Source: Kosakonia oryzendophytica
Lineage (GTDB): Bacteria; Pseudomonadota; Gammaproteobacteria; Enterobacterales; Enterobacteriaceae
NCBI RefSeq assembly: GCF_900094925.1
Contig: NZ_FMAY01000003.1
Coordinates: 124,001 to 188,000, forward strand
Reading direction: 5' to 3'
DNA length: 64,000 nucleotides
The notes below the pieces were generated by a model. The model saw nothing but the letters and a program-made list of their open reading frames with translations, did not search any database and was not told the origin of the DNA. This document shows, piece after piece, positions 38,750-50,654 of the stretch. Each line of letters opens with the position of its first letter. The stretch's first letter is position 1. Made by a program: the position numbers and the translations under genes.

Positions 38750-38756
38750 AGAGGCA

Positions 38757-39434
<678 letters not shown>

Positions 39435-39528
39435 TCAAAAGCGCTAAAAGATACCACCAGAACGAGGATGGCTCAAGGAAGGCGGGACGGCTGAAACGGT
39501 TAATGAGAATGAATGAGAGAAATAAAGT

Positions 39529-39557
39529 GTTACCCCCACCGCGCGGATGAGGGTAAC
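39529..39557 (-). terminator. htpG terminator
   Basis: GTTACCC/GGGTAAC arms 9 bp past the htpG stop, followed on the minus strand by ACTTTATTTC. Confidence 0.65.
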
Positions 39558-39565
39558 GCAGAACC

Positions 39566-41440
39566 TTACGCCATCAACAACGCGTTTACGCGTTTGATAA
39601 ACAGGTTCGGATCTTCCAGCGTACCGCGCTCAGCCAGCAGGGACTGATCCAGTAACAGCTCGACCCACTCCTTAAACTGCGCCTCATCCTGGGTGTCCGC
39701 CGCACGTTTCACCAGCGGATGATCCGGGTTCAGTTCAAAGATGTATTTCACTTCCGGCGCGTTCTGGCCCGCAGCGGCGAAGAGTTTCGCCATCTGGGTG
39801 CTCATTTCATCCGCGTCGGTGACGACAACCGCAGGCGTGTCGGTCAGACGATGCGTCAGACGCACCTCTTTGACGCGCTCGCCCAGCAGCGTTTTCACAC
39901 GCTCAACGAACGGTTCCAGCGCTTTTTCGGCTTCTTTTGCACTTTCATCCACTTCATCAGCCAGTTTTTCCAGCGATGCATCGGCTTTCGCCACAGACTG
40001 GAATGCCTTACCGTCAAACTCGGTCAGGTAGCTCATCATCCACTCATCAATGCGATCCGAAAGCAGCAACACTTCGATGCCTTTCTTACGCAGCAGCTCC
40101 AGGTGCGGGCTGCTCTTCGCAGCGGCATAGCTGTCGGCGGTGATAAAGTAAATTTTCTCCTGCCCTTCTTTCATGCGCGACACATACTCTTCCAGCGACA
40201 CGGTTTGCGCTGAAGAGTCGGTGTGCGTAGAAGCAAAGCGCAGCAGTTTGGCAATTGCTTCAATATTACCGCTGTCTTCGCCCGCCCCCTCTTTCAGCAC
40301 CAGACCGAACTGCTGCCAGAAGGTTTGGTATTTTTCCGCGTCATCTTTCGCCAGTTTATCCAGCATTTGCAGAACACGTTTGGTCAACGCTGAACGCAGA
40401 TTGCGGGTCACGCTGCTGTCCTGCAGAATTTCACGGGAGACGTTAAGCGGCAGGTCGTTGGAATCAATCAGCCCCCGCACGAAGCGCAGATAGTTCGGCA
40501 TAAACTGTTCGGCGTCGTCCATGATAAATACGCGCTGCACATACAGTTTCAGACCATGCTTATGATCGCGGTTCCACATATCCCACGGTGCCTGCGACGG
40601 GATGTACAACAGGCTGGTGTACTCCTGCTTCCCTTCGACGCGGTTGTGGCTCCAGGTGAGCGGGTCAGTAAAGTCGTGAGCAATATGCTTGTAGAACTCG
40701 TTGTACTCGTCGTCTTTGATTTCAGCCTTGTTACGGGTCCACAGTGCCTGCGCTTTGTTGATCTTTTCCCAGCTAACGAGGGTTTCGCCGTCTTTCTCTT
40801 CCTGTTTTTCGATCTCTACCGGCAGCGCAATATGGTCGGAATATTTGCTGATGATGGAGCGAACACGCCAGTCATTGAGGAAATCATCTTCCCCTTCACG
40901 CAGATGCAGGGTGATTTCGGTACCGCGATCGGCTTTGGTGATATCGGCAACGGTGTATTCCCCCTCGCCTGCGGATTCCCAGAAGACGCCGTTTTCTGCG
41001 CTCTCTCCTGCCGCACGGGTACGCACGGTGACTTTATCGGCAACGATAAAAGCGGAATAGAACCCCACACCAAACTGACCAATCAACTGGCTGTCTTTTG
41101 CCTGGTCGGAACCCATAGATTCAAGGAACGCTTTGGTGCCGGATTTAGCGATGGTTCCCAGATGGTCAATCACTTCATCACGGGTCATCCCGATGCCGTT
41201 ATCAGCAATCGTCAACGTACGTTGCTCTTTATCGAAAGAGACGCGTACGCGCAGCTCACCATCGCCTTCATAGAGTGAAGCGTTGGACAGCGCGCGGAAA
41301 CGCAGTTTATCCGCCGCATCGGAGGCGTTGGAGATAAGCTCTCGCAGGAAGATCTCTTTGTTCGAATAGAGAGAATGAATCATCAGGTGCAGAAGCTGTT
41401 TTACTTCTGACTGAAAACCACGGGTTTCTTGTCCTTTCAT
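39566..41440 (-). CDS. htpG: Hsp90-family chaperone HtpG
   Basis: A 624-residue homodimeric chaperone. GHKL ATPase domain ([30 protein letters not shown]), middle domain (about 230-495) and C-terminal dimerisation domain. I start at MKGQETRGF; the longer reading frame upstream crosses the promoter. A sigma-32 promoter lies about 55 bp before the start. Confidence 0.97.
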   Translation of the reverse strand: MKGQETRGFQSEVKQLLHLMIHSLYSNKEIFLRELISNASDAADKLRFRALSNASLYEGDGELRVRVSFDKEQRTLTIADNGIGMTRDEVIDHLGTIAKSGTKAFLESMGSDQAKDSQLIGQFGVGFYSAFIVADKVTVRTRAAGESAENGVFWESAGEGEYTVADITKADRGTEITLHLREGEDDFLNDWRVRSIISKYSDHIALPVEIEKQEEKDGETLVSWEKINKAQALWTRNKAEIKDDEYNEFYKHIAHDFTDPLTWSHNRVEGKQEYTSLLYIPSQAPWDMWNRDHKHGLKLYVQRVFIMDDAEQFMPNYLRFVRGLIDSNDLPLNVSREILQDSSVTRNLRSALTKRVLQMLDKLAKDDAEKYQTFWQQFGLVLKEGAGEDSGNIEAIAKLLRFASTHTDSSAQTVSLEEYVSRMKEGQEKIYFITADSYAAAKSSPHLELLRKKGIEVLLLSDRIDEWMMSYLTEFDGKAFQSVAKADASLEKLADEVDESAKEAEKALEPFVERVKTLLGERVKEVRLTHRLTDTPAVVVTDADEMSTQMAKLFAAAGQNAPEVKYIFELNPDHPLVKRAADTQDEAQFKEWVELLLDQSLLAERGTLEDPNLFIKRVNALLMA

Positions 41441-41492
41441 TGGGAAAACCTCAACAATGCCATTTACAAGGTAAAAAAATGCGTTGAGGGAG

Positions 41493-41521
41493 AAGTGGGG
41501 ACAGGCGTAACACTTTTCAAG
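41493..41521 (-). promoter_or_regulatory. Sigma-32 promoter of htpG
   Basis: On the minus strand CTTGAAA (41515-41521), 14 bp, then CCCCACTT (41493-41500). This is a near-consensus heat-shock promoter at the place known for E. coli htpG. Confidence 0.85.
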
Positions 41522-41550
41522 CGGAGGCAAAAATTTCTGCCTCCGTTTGG

Positions 41551-42155
41551 TTAAAAACGAATCTTGTGGCGACCGGCCAGCGAATGCGACAGCGTGGTGC
41601 CATCGACCATCTCCAGCTCACCGCCCACCGGCACGCCATGGGCGATACGGCTGGCTTCCACACCATATTGCGCACACAGCTCCGCAATATAGTTGGCGGT
41701 TGCCTCCCCTTCCACCGTTGGGTTGGTGGCGAGGATCACTTCCTGGATCTTTTCCGATGCCAGGCGCTGTTCGAGTCTGTCGAGCCCGATGTCATCAGGC
41801 CCGATACCGTCCAGCGGTGACAGATGCCCCATCAGCACAAAATAGCGACCGGAAAACTGCCCGGTCTGCTCGATGGCGTAGATATCCGCCGGGCTTTCCA
41901 CCACACAGATTTGACCGTTTTCCTGACGGCGGGGATTACTGCAAATATTGCAGACTTCCTGCTCGGTAAAGGTACGGCAATCCGCACAATGACCAATTTC
42001 CGACATTGCCCGGGTAAGCGCCTGCGCCAGGCGCATACCACCGCTGCGATCCCGCTGCAGCAGCGTAAACGCCATACGCTGCGCCGACTTCGGGCCAACG
42101 CCCGGCAGGCAGCGCAACGCTTCCATAAGCTGCGTTAACAGCGGACTGGTCTGCA

Positions 42156-42156
<1 letters not shown>
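41551..42156 (-). CDS. recR: Recombination mediator RecR
   Basis: A 201-residue protein that with RecO/RecF loads RecA on gapped DNA. Helix-hairpin-helix region near the N terminus ([15 protein letters not shown]), a zinc finger with four Cys (CADC...CNIC, about 57-72), and a Toprim domain ([14 protein letters not shown]). Its first base overlaps the last base of the ybaB stop, so dnaX-ybaB-recR form one transcript. Confidence 0.97.
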
Positions 42157-42497
<341 letters not shown>

Positions 42498-42566
42498 TTA
42501 GCTGTGGTGACTAACCAGAGTGATAAGTCACATTCAGGGTTGAAAACAGGTAGCCGGAGCTGCCCG

Positions 42567-44495
42567 TCAAAGGGGACGGATACTCTCTTCATCCAGATCT
42601 GCATCAAAAAACCGCTGCAGGGTCTGGATATTGTTATCCGCAATAATCGACTCACGCGCCTGCGCAAGTTTCTCCTCATAAATCGCCTGACGCCATTCCA
42701 GCGGTGTACGCACCGCCGGATTATCATCTTCAATGATAGTCAGTTCAATCGCCGTACCGCGTAATTCGCTCAGCGCATCGCTAAGGGCCTTCTGCGCACC
42801 CTGCGAATTAAGGTGACGCTGTGAACTGCGCAGATGCAGACACAGACGCTCGCCATCCTGCTCGCTCCAGGCATTGAGTGCCACCTGTTCGACCAGTTTG
42901 GGCAGTTTAAGCTGACTGACCTCGCGGGCCCAGGCATCGCGCTCAATGGCTTCTTCCGCCAGCTTCTTCGCCAGTTCCGGCGTTTTTTCATGCTCCAGCG
43001 CTTTTTTCAGCGCCTTTGGCGTGGCAACGACGTCTTTGACTTCTTCAACAACGGTCGTGGCCTTCCAGCGATAGGCCTCTTTTTTCGCAGGCGTCTGCTC
43101 GAGCGCCAACGGTGCCGGGCGTGACTGTACGCGCTCAGTCACCGACGCCAGTCGTTCCAGCGCGGCGTTATTCACCGGCCGCGCGCGGGAAGCGGCTGCC
43201 GGTTCACTCTTTTTTGCTTTGTCGGTTCCTTGCGCTCGCTGCAACTGCCTGCGTGCTGCCAGCACCTGGCTGGTCGCATCCGGCATCGGTGCATCATGGT
43301 GCGGCGGGGCTGGAGGCGCTACGGGTGCGACCTGTTGCGGTGTCATCACCGCAGTGGGGGCAACTGGCGCGAAAGCGTGTTGCACGGCTTCAGGCGCAGG
43401 CAGCGGTGTCCGCGGATGGAACGCCAACGCGCGCAACAGTGTCATCTCAACGCCCATCCGACGGTCCGGCGCATAAGGCAGCTCTTTGCGGCCAATCAAC
43501 AGCGTCTGGTAATAGAGCTGCACATCCGTTGGCGGCACCGTGCGGGCCAGTTCACGCACGCGATGTTCAACGGGTGCCATGTCGCTGCCGAGCGCCGAAG
43601 GCGTCAACTGAACCATTGCAATGCGGTGCATCAGCGTTTGCATTTCCAGCAGTAGCGCTTCCCACTCGACTCCACGGGAGGCTGCCTCATTCACCAGCGC
43701 CATTACGCGTTCGCCATTGGCGGCAACCACCGCTTCAATCAGCGATAACGCCTGATCGTCGTTCAGCGTGCCCAGCATGGTGCTGACCACCGCCGCAGAG
43801 AGTTTACCGTCCCCGCTGGCGATCGCCTGATCGGTCAGGCTGAGCGCATCGCGCAGGCTGCCGTCTGCGGCGCGCGCCAGCAGTTGTAACGCGCGCAACT
43901 CATGCTCAATCTTCTCTTCATCAAGAATATGTTCAAGCTGGCTGCGGATCTGATCGACATCCAGCGCCTTAAGATGAAATTGCAGACAGCGGGAGAGAAT
44001 AGTCACCGGCAGTTTTTGCGGATCGGTGGTCGCCAGCAGAAATTTGACGTGCTCAGGAGGCTCTTCAAGCGTCTTCAACAGCGCGTTAAAGCTGTGGCGC
44101 GAGAGCATGTGCACTTCATCAATCAGATAGACTTTGAAACGACCGCGCGCCGGTGCGTACTGCACGTTGTCCAGCAGGTCGCGCGTGTCTTCAACTTTGG
44201 TGCGTGACGCGGCGTCAATTTCAATTAAATCAACAAAGCGCCCTTGTTCGATTTCCCGACAGTTATCGCAGACGCCGCAAGGCGTTGCGGTGACGCCGGT
44301 TTCGCAGTTCAGCCCCTTCGCCAGCAAACGGGCAATAGAGGTTTTCCCGACGCCCCGGGTGCCGGAAAACAGGTACGCATGGTGTATGCGTCCTGAAGAA
44401 AGACCGTTCGCCAGTGCAGTCAGCACATGCTCCTGGCCGACGACGTCAGCAAAAGTTTGTGGTCGCCATTTTCGGGCTAAGACCTGATAACTCAT
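42567..44495 (-). CDS. dnaX: DNA polymerase III clamp-loader subunits tau and gamma
   Basis: Full-length tau is 642 residues: AAA+ ATPase with Walker A GTRGVGKTS near 45-53, zinc-binding cysteines (CETGVTATPCGVCDNC), DEVHML Walker B and the SRC sensor, then a Pro/Ala-rich linker and the C-terminal domains that bind DnaB and the polymerase core. A programmed frameshift (43204-43215) gives gamma, 430 residues, ending after the clamp-loader domains. Intact and first in the dnaX-ybaB-recR operon. Confidence 0.97.
   Translation of the reverse strand: MSYQVLARKWRPQTFADVVGQEHVLTALANGLSSGRIHHAYLFSGTRGVGKTSIARLLAKGLNCETGVTATPCGVCDNCREIEQGRFVDLIEIDAASRTKVEDTRDLLDNVQYAPARGRFKVYLIDEVHMLSRHSFNALLKTLEEPPEHVKFLLATTDPQKLPVTILSRCLQFHLKALDVDQIRSQLEHILDEEKIEHELRALQLLARAADGSLRDALSLTDQAIASGDGKLSAAVVSTMLGTLNDDQALSLIEAVVAANGERVMALVNEAASRGVEWEALLLEMQTLMHRIAMVQLTPSALGSDMAPVEHRVRELARTVPPTDVQLYYQTLLIGRKELPYAPDRRMGVEMTLLRALAFHPRTPLPAPEAVQHAFAPVAPTAVMTPQQVAPVAPPAPPHHDAPMPDATSQVLAARRQLQRAQGTDKAKKSEPAAASRARPVNNAALERLASVTERVQSRPAPLALEQTPAKKEAYRWKATTVVEEVKDVVATPKALKKALEHEKTPELAKKLAEEAIERDAWAREVSQLKLPKLVEQVALNAWSEQDGERLCLHLRSSQRHLNSQGAQKALSDALSELRGTAIELTIIEDDNPAVRTPLEWRQAIYEEKLAQARESIIADNNIQTLQRFFDADLDEESIRPL
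43204..43215 (-). promoter_or_regulatory. Programmed -1 frameshift site in dnaX (gamma)
   Basis: On the minus strand, A AAA AAG at codons 428-429 is followed by GTG-A. A -1 slip yields GAG then TGA, giving a 430-residue gamma. An SD-like AAGGA lies about 11 nt upstream, and an ACCGGC/GCCGGT stem-loop lies just downstream. All three stimulators known in E. coli are present. Confidence 0.92.
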
Positions 44496-44569
44496 TGGCA
44501 GGCTCTGAAACGCTGGAAGGTGAATTTACGAAAGGATAATGCTAACACAGCATATGCTGTTAATACACT

Positions 44570-44599
44570 TCATCCCTCAGGCGCAAGCCTGAAGGATGA
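44570..44599 (-). terminator. Hairpin after apt
   Basis: Arms TCATCC-CTCAGGC and GCCTGA-GGATGA with a GCAA loop, about 20 bp past the apt stop. The T-run is weak, so termination is partial or coupled with dnaX promoter control. Confidence 0.5.
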
Positions 44600-44616
44600 A
44601 TGCGCGGGCAGAAGAA

Positions 44617-45168
44617 TCAATGCCCCGGGAACGGCACCAGGCTGTAGGAGGTAACGCCTTGTTTTTCCAGACGCTGCTCGCCGCCAAGGTCGAACAAATT
44701 GATAATAAACGCCGCATCGGTCACTTCACCGCCCAGACGACGGATCAGTTTCACGGTGGCTTCAATGGTGCCGCCCGTCGCCAGCAGATCGTCCACCACC
44801 AGCACTTTATCGCCGGCCTGAATGGCGTCTACATGGATCTCTAACTGGTCAGTACCGTACTCAAGTTCATAGCTTTCGGAAATTGTCTCGCGCGGCAGTT
44901 TACGCGGTTTACGCACCGGTACGAAACCGACGCCCAGCCCCAGCGCAACCGGTGCGCCAAACAGAAAACCACGCGCCTCAGTCCCTACTACTTTGGTGAT
45001 CCCGGCGTTTTTATAACGTTCAACCAGCAATTCAATGCTGAGAGCATACGCTTTCGGGTCTTCCAGCAAACTGGTGACATCACGGAACAGGATGCCCGGC
45101 TTCGGGTAATCCTGAATGCTTTTGATGCTGTCTTTAAGAAATTCAAGCTGCTGCGCAGTCGCTGTCAT
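44617..45168 (-). CDS. apt: Adenine phosphoribosyltransferase
   Basis: A 183-residue enzyme making AMP from adenine and PRPP. PRPP-binding motif [13 protein letters not shown] near 120-132, flexible loop [13 protein letters not shown] start at MTATAQQL as in E. coli; an 11-residue upstream extension in frame is unlikely. It precedes dnaX on the same strand. Confidence 0.97.
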   Translation of the reverse strand: MTATAQQLEFLKDSIKSIQDYPKPGILFRDVTSLLEDPKAYALSIELLVERYKNAGITKVVGTEARGFLFGAPVALGLGVGFVPVRKPRKLPRETISESYELEYGTDQLEIHVDAIQAGDKVLVVDDLLATGGTIEATVKLIRRLGGEVTDAAFIINLFDLGGEQRLEKQGVTSYSLVPFPGH

Positions 45169-45320
45169 GGATATTTGCCTGATAGAAACGGTGTTACTCA
45201 CGGTACGCGCTTTTAAGGCTTAGTGTAACCACTGATTAACATTTAACCAGTCGCACCCGTGCTCGAAAACGCTCGAATTTACTGGCTGAGCGCGACAATT
45301 GCAACTGCCTTCGCTGCGCT

Positions 45321-45698
45321 TTACGTTTTTTGTTGCTTTGTATCAATCACCGGGATACGCCACATAAAAATGAGCAAACAGGCCAGGATAAACAACAGCA
45401 GAATGCGCACCCACATCATCTTCACTACGTATAATGAAACAGCGAACGTCAGCAGAATAACAGCAACAGCGCGCGGCTTTGCACCGGGCGGCATTGCGCG
45501 GTATTGCTGCCAGTGACGCAGATAGCCGCCGAACCAGGAGCGGTAGAGCAGCCAGTGGTGGAAACGCGGCGACGAACGCGCAAAACACCACGCCGCAAGC
45601 AGGATAAACGGCGTCGTTGGCAACAAAGGCAATACCACGCCAAGCGTACCCAGCGCTACCGCCAGCCAGCCAATGATGATTAAAATAGTACGTTGCAT
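45321..45698 (-). CDS. ybaN: DUF454 inner-membrane protein YbaN
   Basis: A 125-residue protein with about three transmembrane helices; the DUF454 core LPLLPTTPFILLAAWCFARSSPRFH is intact. Divergent from priC, the arrangement found in E. coli. Function unknown. Confidence 0.95.
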   Translation of the reverse strand: MQRTILIIIGWLAVALGTLGVVLPLLPTTPFILLAAWCFARSSPRFHHWLLYRSWFGGYLRHWQQYRAMPPGAKPRAVAVILLTFAVSLYVVKMMWVRILLLFILACLLIFMWRIPVIDTKQQKT

Positions 45699-45765
45699 AA
45701 TGCGAATCGTTATCAAGACGAACGGCTAATGTAGCACAGGAAGGTCAATTAACAGGGGAAGATCC

Positions 45766-46293
45766 ATGAAAAGTGCCGCGCTTTTACAGAGGCTGGAACA
45801 GCAACTGGCAGTCCTGCGCCAGCAGGCCGCCCCGCTGGCGCAACATGCGACCGTAAGTCCACGCTTCGATCGGCACCTTTTCCGTACCCGCAGTACGCAC
45901 ATGCAGGCTTATGTGGATGAAATTGCGGATAACATGCAGGCATTGCGCCATGCCGCTGACAATAACAGCCTTGCCCAGGTCGTCTGGCTGGCGGAACACC
46001 TGACCGCGCAAATCGCCGCCTTAACCCGCGAGAGCGCCGTCTGGTCGCTGCGTGAATGGGATCATGCATCTCCCGCAGTGGCGCGCTGGCAGCGTAAGCG
46101 CTTACAGCATCAAGACTATGAACGTCGGCTGTTGGAAATGCAGCAGCAGCGCGAGCAGCGTTTAAGTCAGGCGACAACGCTTGCCGAGCAGCAACAATTG
46201 CATAACGAAGTGGCCGCGTTAGCCGCAAGGCTTGCCCGATGCCGCAGCGCTCTGGATAACATCGAGCGTGTACTGGCGCAGATAACCCGTTAA
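45766..46293 (+). CDS. priC: Primosomal replication protein N''
   Basis: A 175-residue helical protein that remodels SSB and loads DnaB at stalled forks in the PriC restart pathway. The conserved SPRFDRHLF near 33-42, WLAEHL and [17 protein letters not shown] are present. It is more diverged than its neighbours, as is usual for this gene. ybaM follows after 13 bp. Confidence 0.95.
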   Translation: MKSAALLQRLEQQLAVLRQQAAPLAQHATVSPRFDRHLFRTRSTHMQAYVDEIADNMQALRHAADNNSLAQVVWLAEHLTAQIAALTRESAVWSLREWDHASPAVARWQRKRLQHQDYERRLLEMQQQREQRLSQATTLAEQQQLHNEVAALAARLARCRSALDNIERVLAQITR

Positions 46294-46306
46294 TCAAGGA
46301 GTAAGC

Positions 46307-46453
46307 ATGTCACTGGAAAACGCCCCGGATGAAGTCAAACTGGCCGTCGATTTGATTATGTTGCTGGAACAGCATGAGATGGCACCGGAACTGGTGTTAA
46401 AAGCACTGGAGATTGTGAAGCGGGATTTTGAGAAGAAACTGGAATCCTGTTAG
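46307..46453 (+). CDS. ybaM: Small protein YbaM
   Basis: A 48-residue protein ([20 protein letters not shown] opens it), like E. coli YbaM but lacking the last acidic residues. AAGGAG precedes the ATG. One amphipathic helix-turn-helix-like hairpin, ending [12 protein letters not shown]. Co-transcribed with priC; function unknown. Confidence 0.93.
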   Translation: MSLENAPDEVKLAVDLIMLLEQHEMAPELVLKALEIVKRDFEKKLESC

Positions 46454-46480
46454 GCCCTCTCCCGTGACGGGAGAAGGCCT
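46452..46480. terminator. Bidirectional terminator between ybaM and mscK
   Basis: Nested arms AGGCC/GGCCT and TCTCCCG/CGGGAGA between convergent genes. The stem begins in the ybaM stop codon. Confidence 0.75.
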
Positions 46481-46489
46481 GGAAGGAAA

Positions 46490-49400
46490 TCACGCCTGTT
46501 GTATGGGTGTCGGGTCATCCCCTTTCAGATCGCGTTTCACTTCAGTCAACTCATCACCTTTTGCATTACGCAGGTGCACTTCAAGCTGATTAAAGGCGAT
46601 ATCAATGTTGTTCTCGCGGCACAGTCTGTCGATTGTGCGATTGAGCTCATCCACCGTGTAGCTGCGATCGCGCAGTTCACGGACATACAGACGCAGCTCG
46701 TGATCCAGTGTGCTCGGACCAAAAGTGGTAAAGAACACTGATGGTTCTGGATCGTGCATCACTTTCGGATGTTCCATCGCCGCCTTCAGCAGAACTTTTT
46801 TCACTTTATCCAGATCGGAACCATAAGCGACACCGAGACGAATCACCACGCGGGTAATGGTATCGGACAGCGACCAGTTGATCAGACGCTCTGTAACGAA
46901 GGCTTTGTTCGGGATAATCACCTCTTTACGGTCAAAGTCGGTGATGGTGGTGGCACGAATACGGATTTTACTGACGGTGCCGGAGAAGGTACCAATGGTC
47001 ACCGTATCGCCAATGCGCACCGGGCGCTCGAACAGAATAATCAGGCCGGAAACAAAGTTACCGAAGATTTCCTGTAAACCGAAGCCCAGACCTACGGATA
47101 ACGCTGCTGCCAGCCATTGCAGTTTGTCCCACGATACCCCTAACGAGCCGAACACCGTAACTGCACCGACTGCGATAATGGCGTAATTGAGGATGGTGGT
47201 CACCGCATAAGATGACCCCTGGCGCATATTAAGCCGCGAGAGGATCAACACCTCCAGCAAACCCGGTAAGTTGCGGATCAGCGCCCAGGCCACGATAAAG
47301 ACAATGACTGCAAACAGCAGACTCCCCAGCGTCACGCTCTTCATTACTGCCGCGCCCGCTTCCGTACCGTTGTAGTGCCACAAGGTAATGCTGTCGAGAT
47401 AGGCAAACACCGAGATCAAATCAGACCAGATTGCCCAGAACACCACGCCAAACAGCGCAACCATCACCAGCATGGTGATACGCAATGTCTGCTGGTTCAC
47501 CTGTTCCAGCGCAATGGTCGGTTCCTCTTGCGGCTCCGCGCCTTCCGCCCCCTCTTTCACCATATTCTGGCGACGCGCCAGCGCACGGCGATAAGCAATA
47601 CGACGGGCAGCAACACTCAAACCACGCAATACCGTCTGGTAAAGCAGGTTCCAGATAATGACCAGGTAGACCGTTTCGATCCAGCGACCGGCAAGACGCA
47701 ACGTGGTGTAAAAGTAGCCCGTTGCAGTCAGCACCATTAACGCGATGGGTACAATCGCCAGCACGGTAACCGTCACCAGGCGTATGCTGTGGGACTCTTT
47801 GTCGCGCCAGCTTTCGCGGAACATCGGCCAGACCAGCGCGGTGATCAGCAACAGGTTAAGCAGGATGACAAATTGCCCGGCAACGTCATCCATCAGATGC
47901 AGCGGAGAGAGCTCCGACACCACTGACCAGAAATGCAGCGGCAACAGCGCCAGGCTGATGCGCACAATCTGCCGACGCCAGTGGCTGGTAAGCTGCTCAG
48001 GCATATTGAAGTGGTTGACCGCCACGCCTTTCTTTTCCAGTACCTTCCAGCACAGGCCAAACACCAGCCAGAACAACGCCAGTTTTTTACTGAAAGCCCA
48101 TAACAGCTCGCTGACATTAAGCTGCATGGTAAGCAGAATCAGACCGATGGCCAGAATCAACAAACAGACCGGCAGCGCACGGATCAGATCGATCAGAATC
48201 GCTTTTGGGGTATGGAGCTGGCTGTCAGTGCGTAGCTGCCCGACCTGGTCTGCCAGCTTCGCCTGATACCCTTTCAGCCAGTTCAGACGCCAGCGGATAA
48301 GACCGGCAATCAGCAACAGCGGTAAACCGGCCAGGAAGGCAATCGCCACCGCAGGCCAGGCTTTCTCCCAGTTAACGGTGATCTTCGTGGATTTAATCTG
48401 ATCATGTAAGGCATGCGGGAAGGCTTTAAACCAGTCCCAGTCCATAGGCTTATTGCTGTTTACCCAGAAGATTTGCTGGGTCAGGATATCCTGCAAGCTC
48501 CTGGAAACGCTCATCAGTTGTTGCTGGTTAACCTGCAGGTTAATGGCCATCATCAGCTGGTTGCCGAGTTGCTTGTTCAGTTGATCCAGCAACTCACGGC
48601 GCATATCCACCACTTGCAGGAGCGCATCATGCACTTCATCGTTGACGTCGCTCTGATGACCTTCCTCCAGTTTGGCAACAAAGGCATCGCTCTGGAACAG
48701 GGCATCACGCTGTTGGTTGACATCAAACTGTTCGATACGCAGATCCGCAATGCGGTTAGTCATATCTTTCAGTTCGTCCGCCGACGGCAGCGTCTGCTGT
48801 TGCTGATACAAAATGCGTGACAGCAGCAGGCTCCCCTTCAGAACCGCAATTTGCTCTTTGATATTGCGTTCAGACTGCAGCGCGCGGTCCAGCCAGTTTT
48901 TCACTTTGATATTTTGCTGCACCAGCGAGTTGCCGTTTTCCGTTGCGGTGATCAGCTTCTGGCTCAACTGATGGTTGATCTCCAGCTCTTGCTTCACCAA
49001 CGGGTTTTCCTGAATACGCGCGGTTTCATCCGGCGTTACTGCTTGTTGCGCGGTTTTTTCCGTTAGCGTCAGACGCTTGTTATTTACCGCCTCCTGCAAC
49101 AACTGCAACTGATGCTCAAGACGGTTACCGTTTGCCGTGACATAGTCGCGCTGTTTTTGCAGCGTATCCTGGAGTGTGGTGTTGCCTTCGAGACTTTTGC
49201 GCAGTTGTTCAATTTGCGCATTCAATAACGCCTGCTGTACCTGCAATAGCGCCTGCTGCGTAGGTCGCAACGCCCCTTCGCCCGCCGACGTGCCGTTCAA
49301 GCGGTTACGGATTTGCTGCAACTGCTGCGACGCGGTGTACATGGCGTTTTGCACACGTTCTGGCTGCGTCTGCAGCGACACCAGTTGACTGTTATAGGTG

Positions 49401-49846
49401 GATAAATCGTTCTGTGCGGTTTGCAAATCTTCAAGCAGTTGCGACATACGGGATTCAAGCTGACGCAAAGAGAGCGTCGCCAGCGTCTTACGCGTTTCGT
49501 CGTCATTGTCTTTATCGCCCAGCGCATTCAGCGCATCCGTTGCCTGGCGCATTTTCTCCGGCGCCTGGGCGACTTTCTGCTTGAGCAATGCGGTTTCTTG
49601 CTTCACCCGGTCAATTTTATCGAGGGCATCCAGCGTCTCGGTCAAATCCTGAATGACCCGTTTGTCCTGCGCCGAGTGATCTTTTTGCTTATTCAGTGCG
49701 TTGAGCTGATTTTGCACATCGGTGCGGGAAGGTAAGTCGTTACTCGTCTCCGCCCAGGCAACATTGCCCAGCAGGCTTGCGATGACAAGAAACAACGCGG
49801 CAGCAAAAGCTGCGAACGTATTACGCGTGCGGTTGTTGTGCGACAT
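46490..49846 (-). CDS. mscK: Potassium-dependent mechanosensitive channel MscK (KefA)
   Basis: A 1118-residue inner-membrane channel that opens under hypo-osmotic tension. Signal sequence (residues ~1-35), a long Gln/Leu-rich periplasmic coiled-coil region (about 40-470), multiple membrane helices, and a C-terminal MscS domain with the pore helix (QWLAAALSVGLGFGLQEIFG) and FERPVRIGDTVTIG. I start at MSHNNRTRN; a GTG 48 bp earlier would add 16 residues before the signal sequence. Confidence 0.95.
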   Translation of the reverse strand: MSHNNRTRNTFAAFAAALFLVIASLLGNVAWAETSNDLPSRTDVQNQLNALNKQKDHSAQDKRVIQDLTETLDALDKIDRVKQETALLKQKVAQAPEKMRQATDALNALGDKDNDDETRKTLATLSLRQLESRMSQLLEDLQTAQNDLSTYNSQLVSLQTQPERVQNAMYTASQQLQQIRNRLNGTSAGEGALRPTQQALLQVQQALLNAQIEQLRKSLEGNTTLQDTLQKQRDYVTANGNRLEHQLQLLQEAVNNKRLTLTEKTAQQAVTPDETARIQENPLVKQELEINHQLSQKLITATENGNSLVQQNIKVKNWLDRALQSERNIKEQIAVLKGSLLLSRILYQQQQTLPSADELKDMTNRIADLRIEQFDVNQQRDALFQSDAFVAKLEEGHQSDVNDEVHDALLQVVDMRRELLDQLNKQLGNQLMMAINLQVNQQQLMSVSRSLQDILTQQIFWVNSNKPMDWDWFKAFPHALHDQIKSTKITVNWEKAWPAVAIAFLAGLPLLLIAGLIRWRLNWLKGYQAKLADQVGQLRTDSQLHTPKAILIDLIRALPVCLLILAIGLILLTMQLNVSELLWAFSKKLALFWLVFGLCWKVLEKKGVAVNHFNMPEQLTSHWRRQIVRISLALLPLHFWSVVSELSPLHLMDDVAGQFVILLNLLLITALVWPMFRESWRDKESHSIRLVTVTVLAIVPIALMVLTATGYFYTTLRLAGRWIETVYLVIIWNLLYQTVLRGLSVAARRIAYRRALARRQNMVKEGAEGAEPQEEPTIALEQVNQQTLRITMLVMVALFGVVFWAIWSDLISVFAYLDSITLWHYNGTEAGAAVMKSVTLGSLLFAVIVFIVAWALIRNLPGLLEVLILSRLNMRQGSSYAVTTILNYAIIAVGAVTVFGSLGVSWDKLQWLAAALSVGLGFGLQEIFGNFVSGLIILFERPVRIGDTVTIGTFSGTVSKIRIRATTITDFDRKEVIIPNKAFVTERLINWSLSDTITRVVIRLGVAYGSDLDKVKKVLLKAAMEHPKVMHDPEPSVFFTTFGPSTLDHELRLYVRELRDRSYTVDELNRTIDRLCRENNIDIAFNQLEVHLRNAKGDELTEVKRDLKGDDPTPIQQA

Positions 49847-49939
49847 AATTTGCGTGATCGGTTTCTGTACGGGAAAGGTGGTCGGGATGACCACGCGCGA
49901 AGAATATCACGCAGTTAGACAACAACCTAGAACAGTGAG

Positions 49940-49966
49940 AAGCCTCCAGGAAAAATCCTGGCGGCT
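49940..49966 (-). terminator. acrR terminator
   Basis: AAGCC-CCAGG/CCTGG-GGCTT arms with an A-rich loop, a few bases past the acrR stop. Confidence 0.65.
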
Positions 49967-49972
49967 TACGGT

Positions 49973-50626
49973 TTACGCGTTTAGCGTCTCGCGATCGCTG
50001 CGTAGTGTCGGGCAGAGCTGGCACATCTCCAGCAGGATCGCCACATAGTCACGCGCTTCTTTTTTTAAATCAAAGGATTGTGGTGCAAAGAGCCAGTTTT
50101 CCATTATCCCGGATATGTACGCGCGCATCAGCACGGCCACACGCCGCGTCAGTAAGTTGGCCGGCAGCAATTTTGCCTGGATACATTCTCTCAGCGTCTG
50201 CTCGATACGATCATAACTTTCAAGGCTCAAATTACGCTGCGCTTCCTGCACAATCGCCATTTCGCCAACAAACTCACATTTGTGGAAAATGATCTCCATC
50301 ATTAAACGACGCCGCTCTTCAACAACAGTCGCTTCAAGGATATAAACCAATATTTCTCTTAAAACAGAGAGTGGATCGTCGGGGAATTTTGCCCGATACT
50401 CAATCTCAAGATCGCCAATACTGGACTCTGACAGCTCCCAGATTTCACTGAACAATTCCGACTTGTTTTTGAAGTGCCAATAAATCGCGCCGCGAGTCAC
50501 TCCTGCCGCCTGCGCAATTTCCGCCAGCGAAGTAGAGGAAACACCCTGCCGGGAAAAGAGCCGCATGGCGACATCAAGAATATGCTGTCGCGTCTCCAGC
50601 GCCTGTTGTTTGGTTTTTCGTGCCAT
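49973..50626 (-). CDS. acrR: TetR-family repressor AcrR
   Basis: A 217-residue repressor of acrAB. N-terminal helix-turn-helix ([20 protein letters not shown], about 29-48), C-terminal ligand-binding helical domain that senses dyes and drugs. Divergent from acrA with the operator between them. Full length, no truncation of the kind that causes efflux overproduction. Confidence 0.97.
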   Translation of the reverse strand: MARKTKQQALETRQHILDVAMRLFSRQGVSSTSLAEIAQAAGVTRGAIYWHFKNKSELFSEIWELSESSIGDLEIEYRAKFPDDPLSVLREILVYILEATVVEERRRLMMEIIFHKCEFVGEMAIVQEAQRNLSLESYDRIEQTLRECIQAKLLPANLLTRRVAVLMRAYISGIMENWLFAPQSFDLKKEARDYVAILLEMCQLCPTLRSDRETLNA

Positions 50627-50654
50627 ATGTTAGTGAATTTACAGGAGTCAGATT

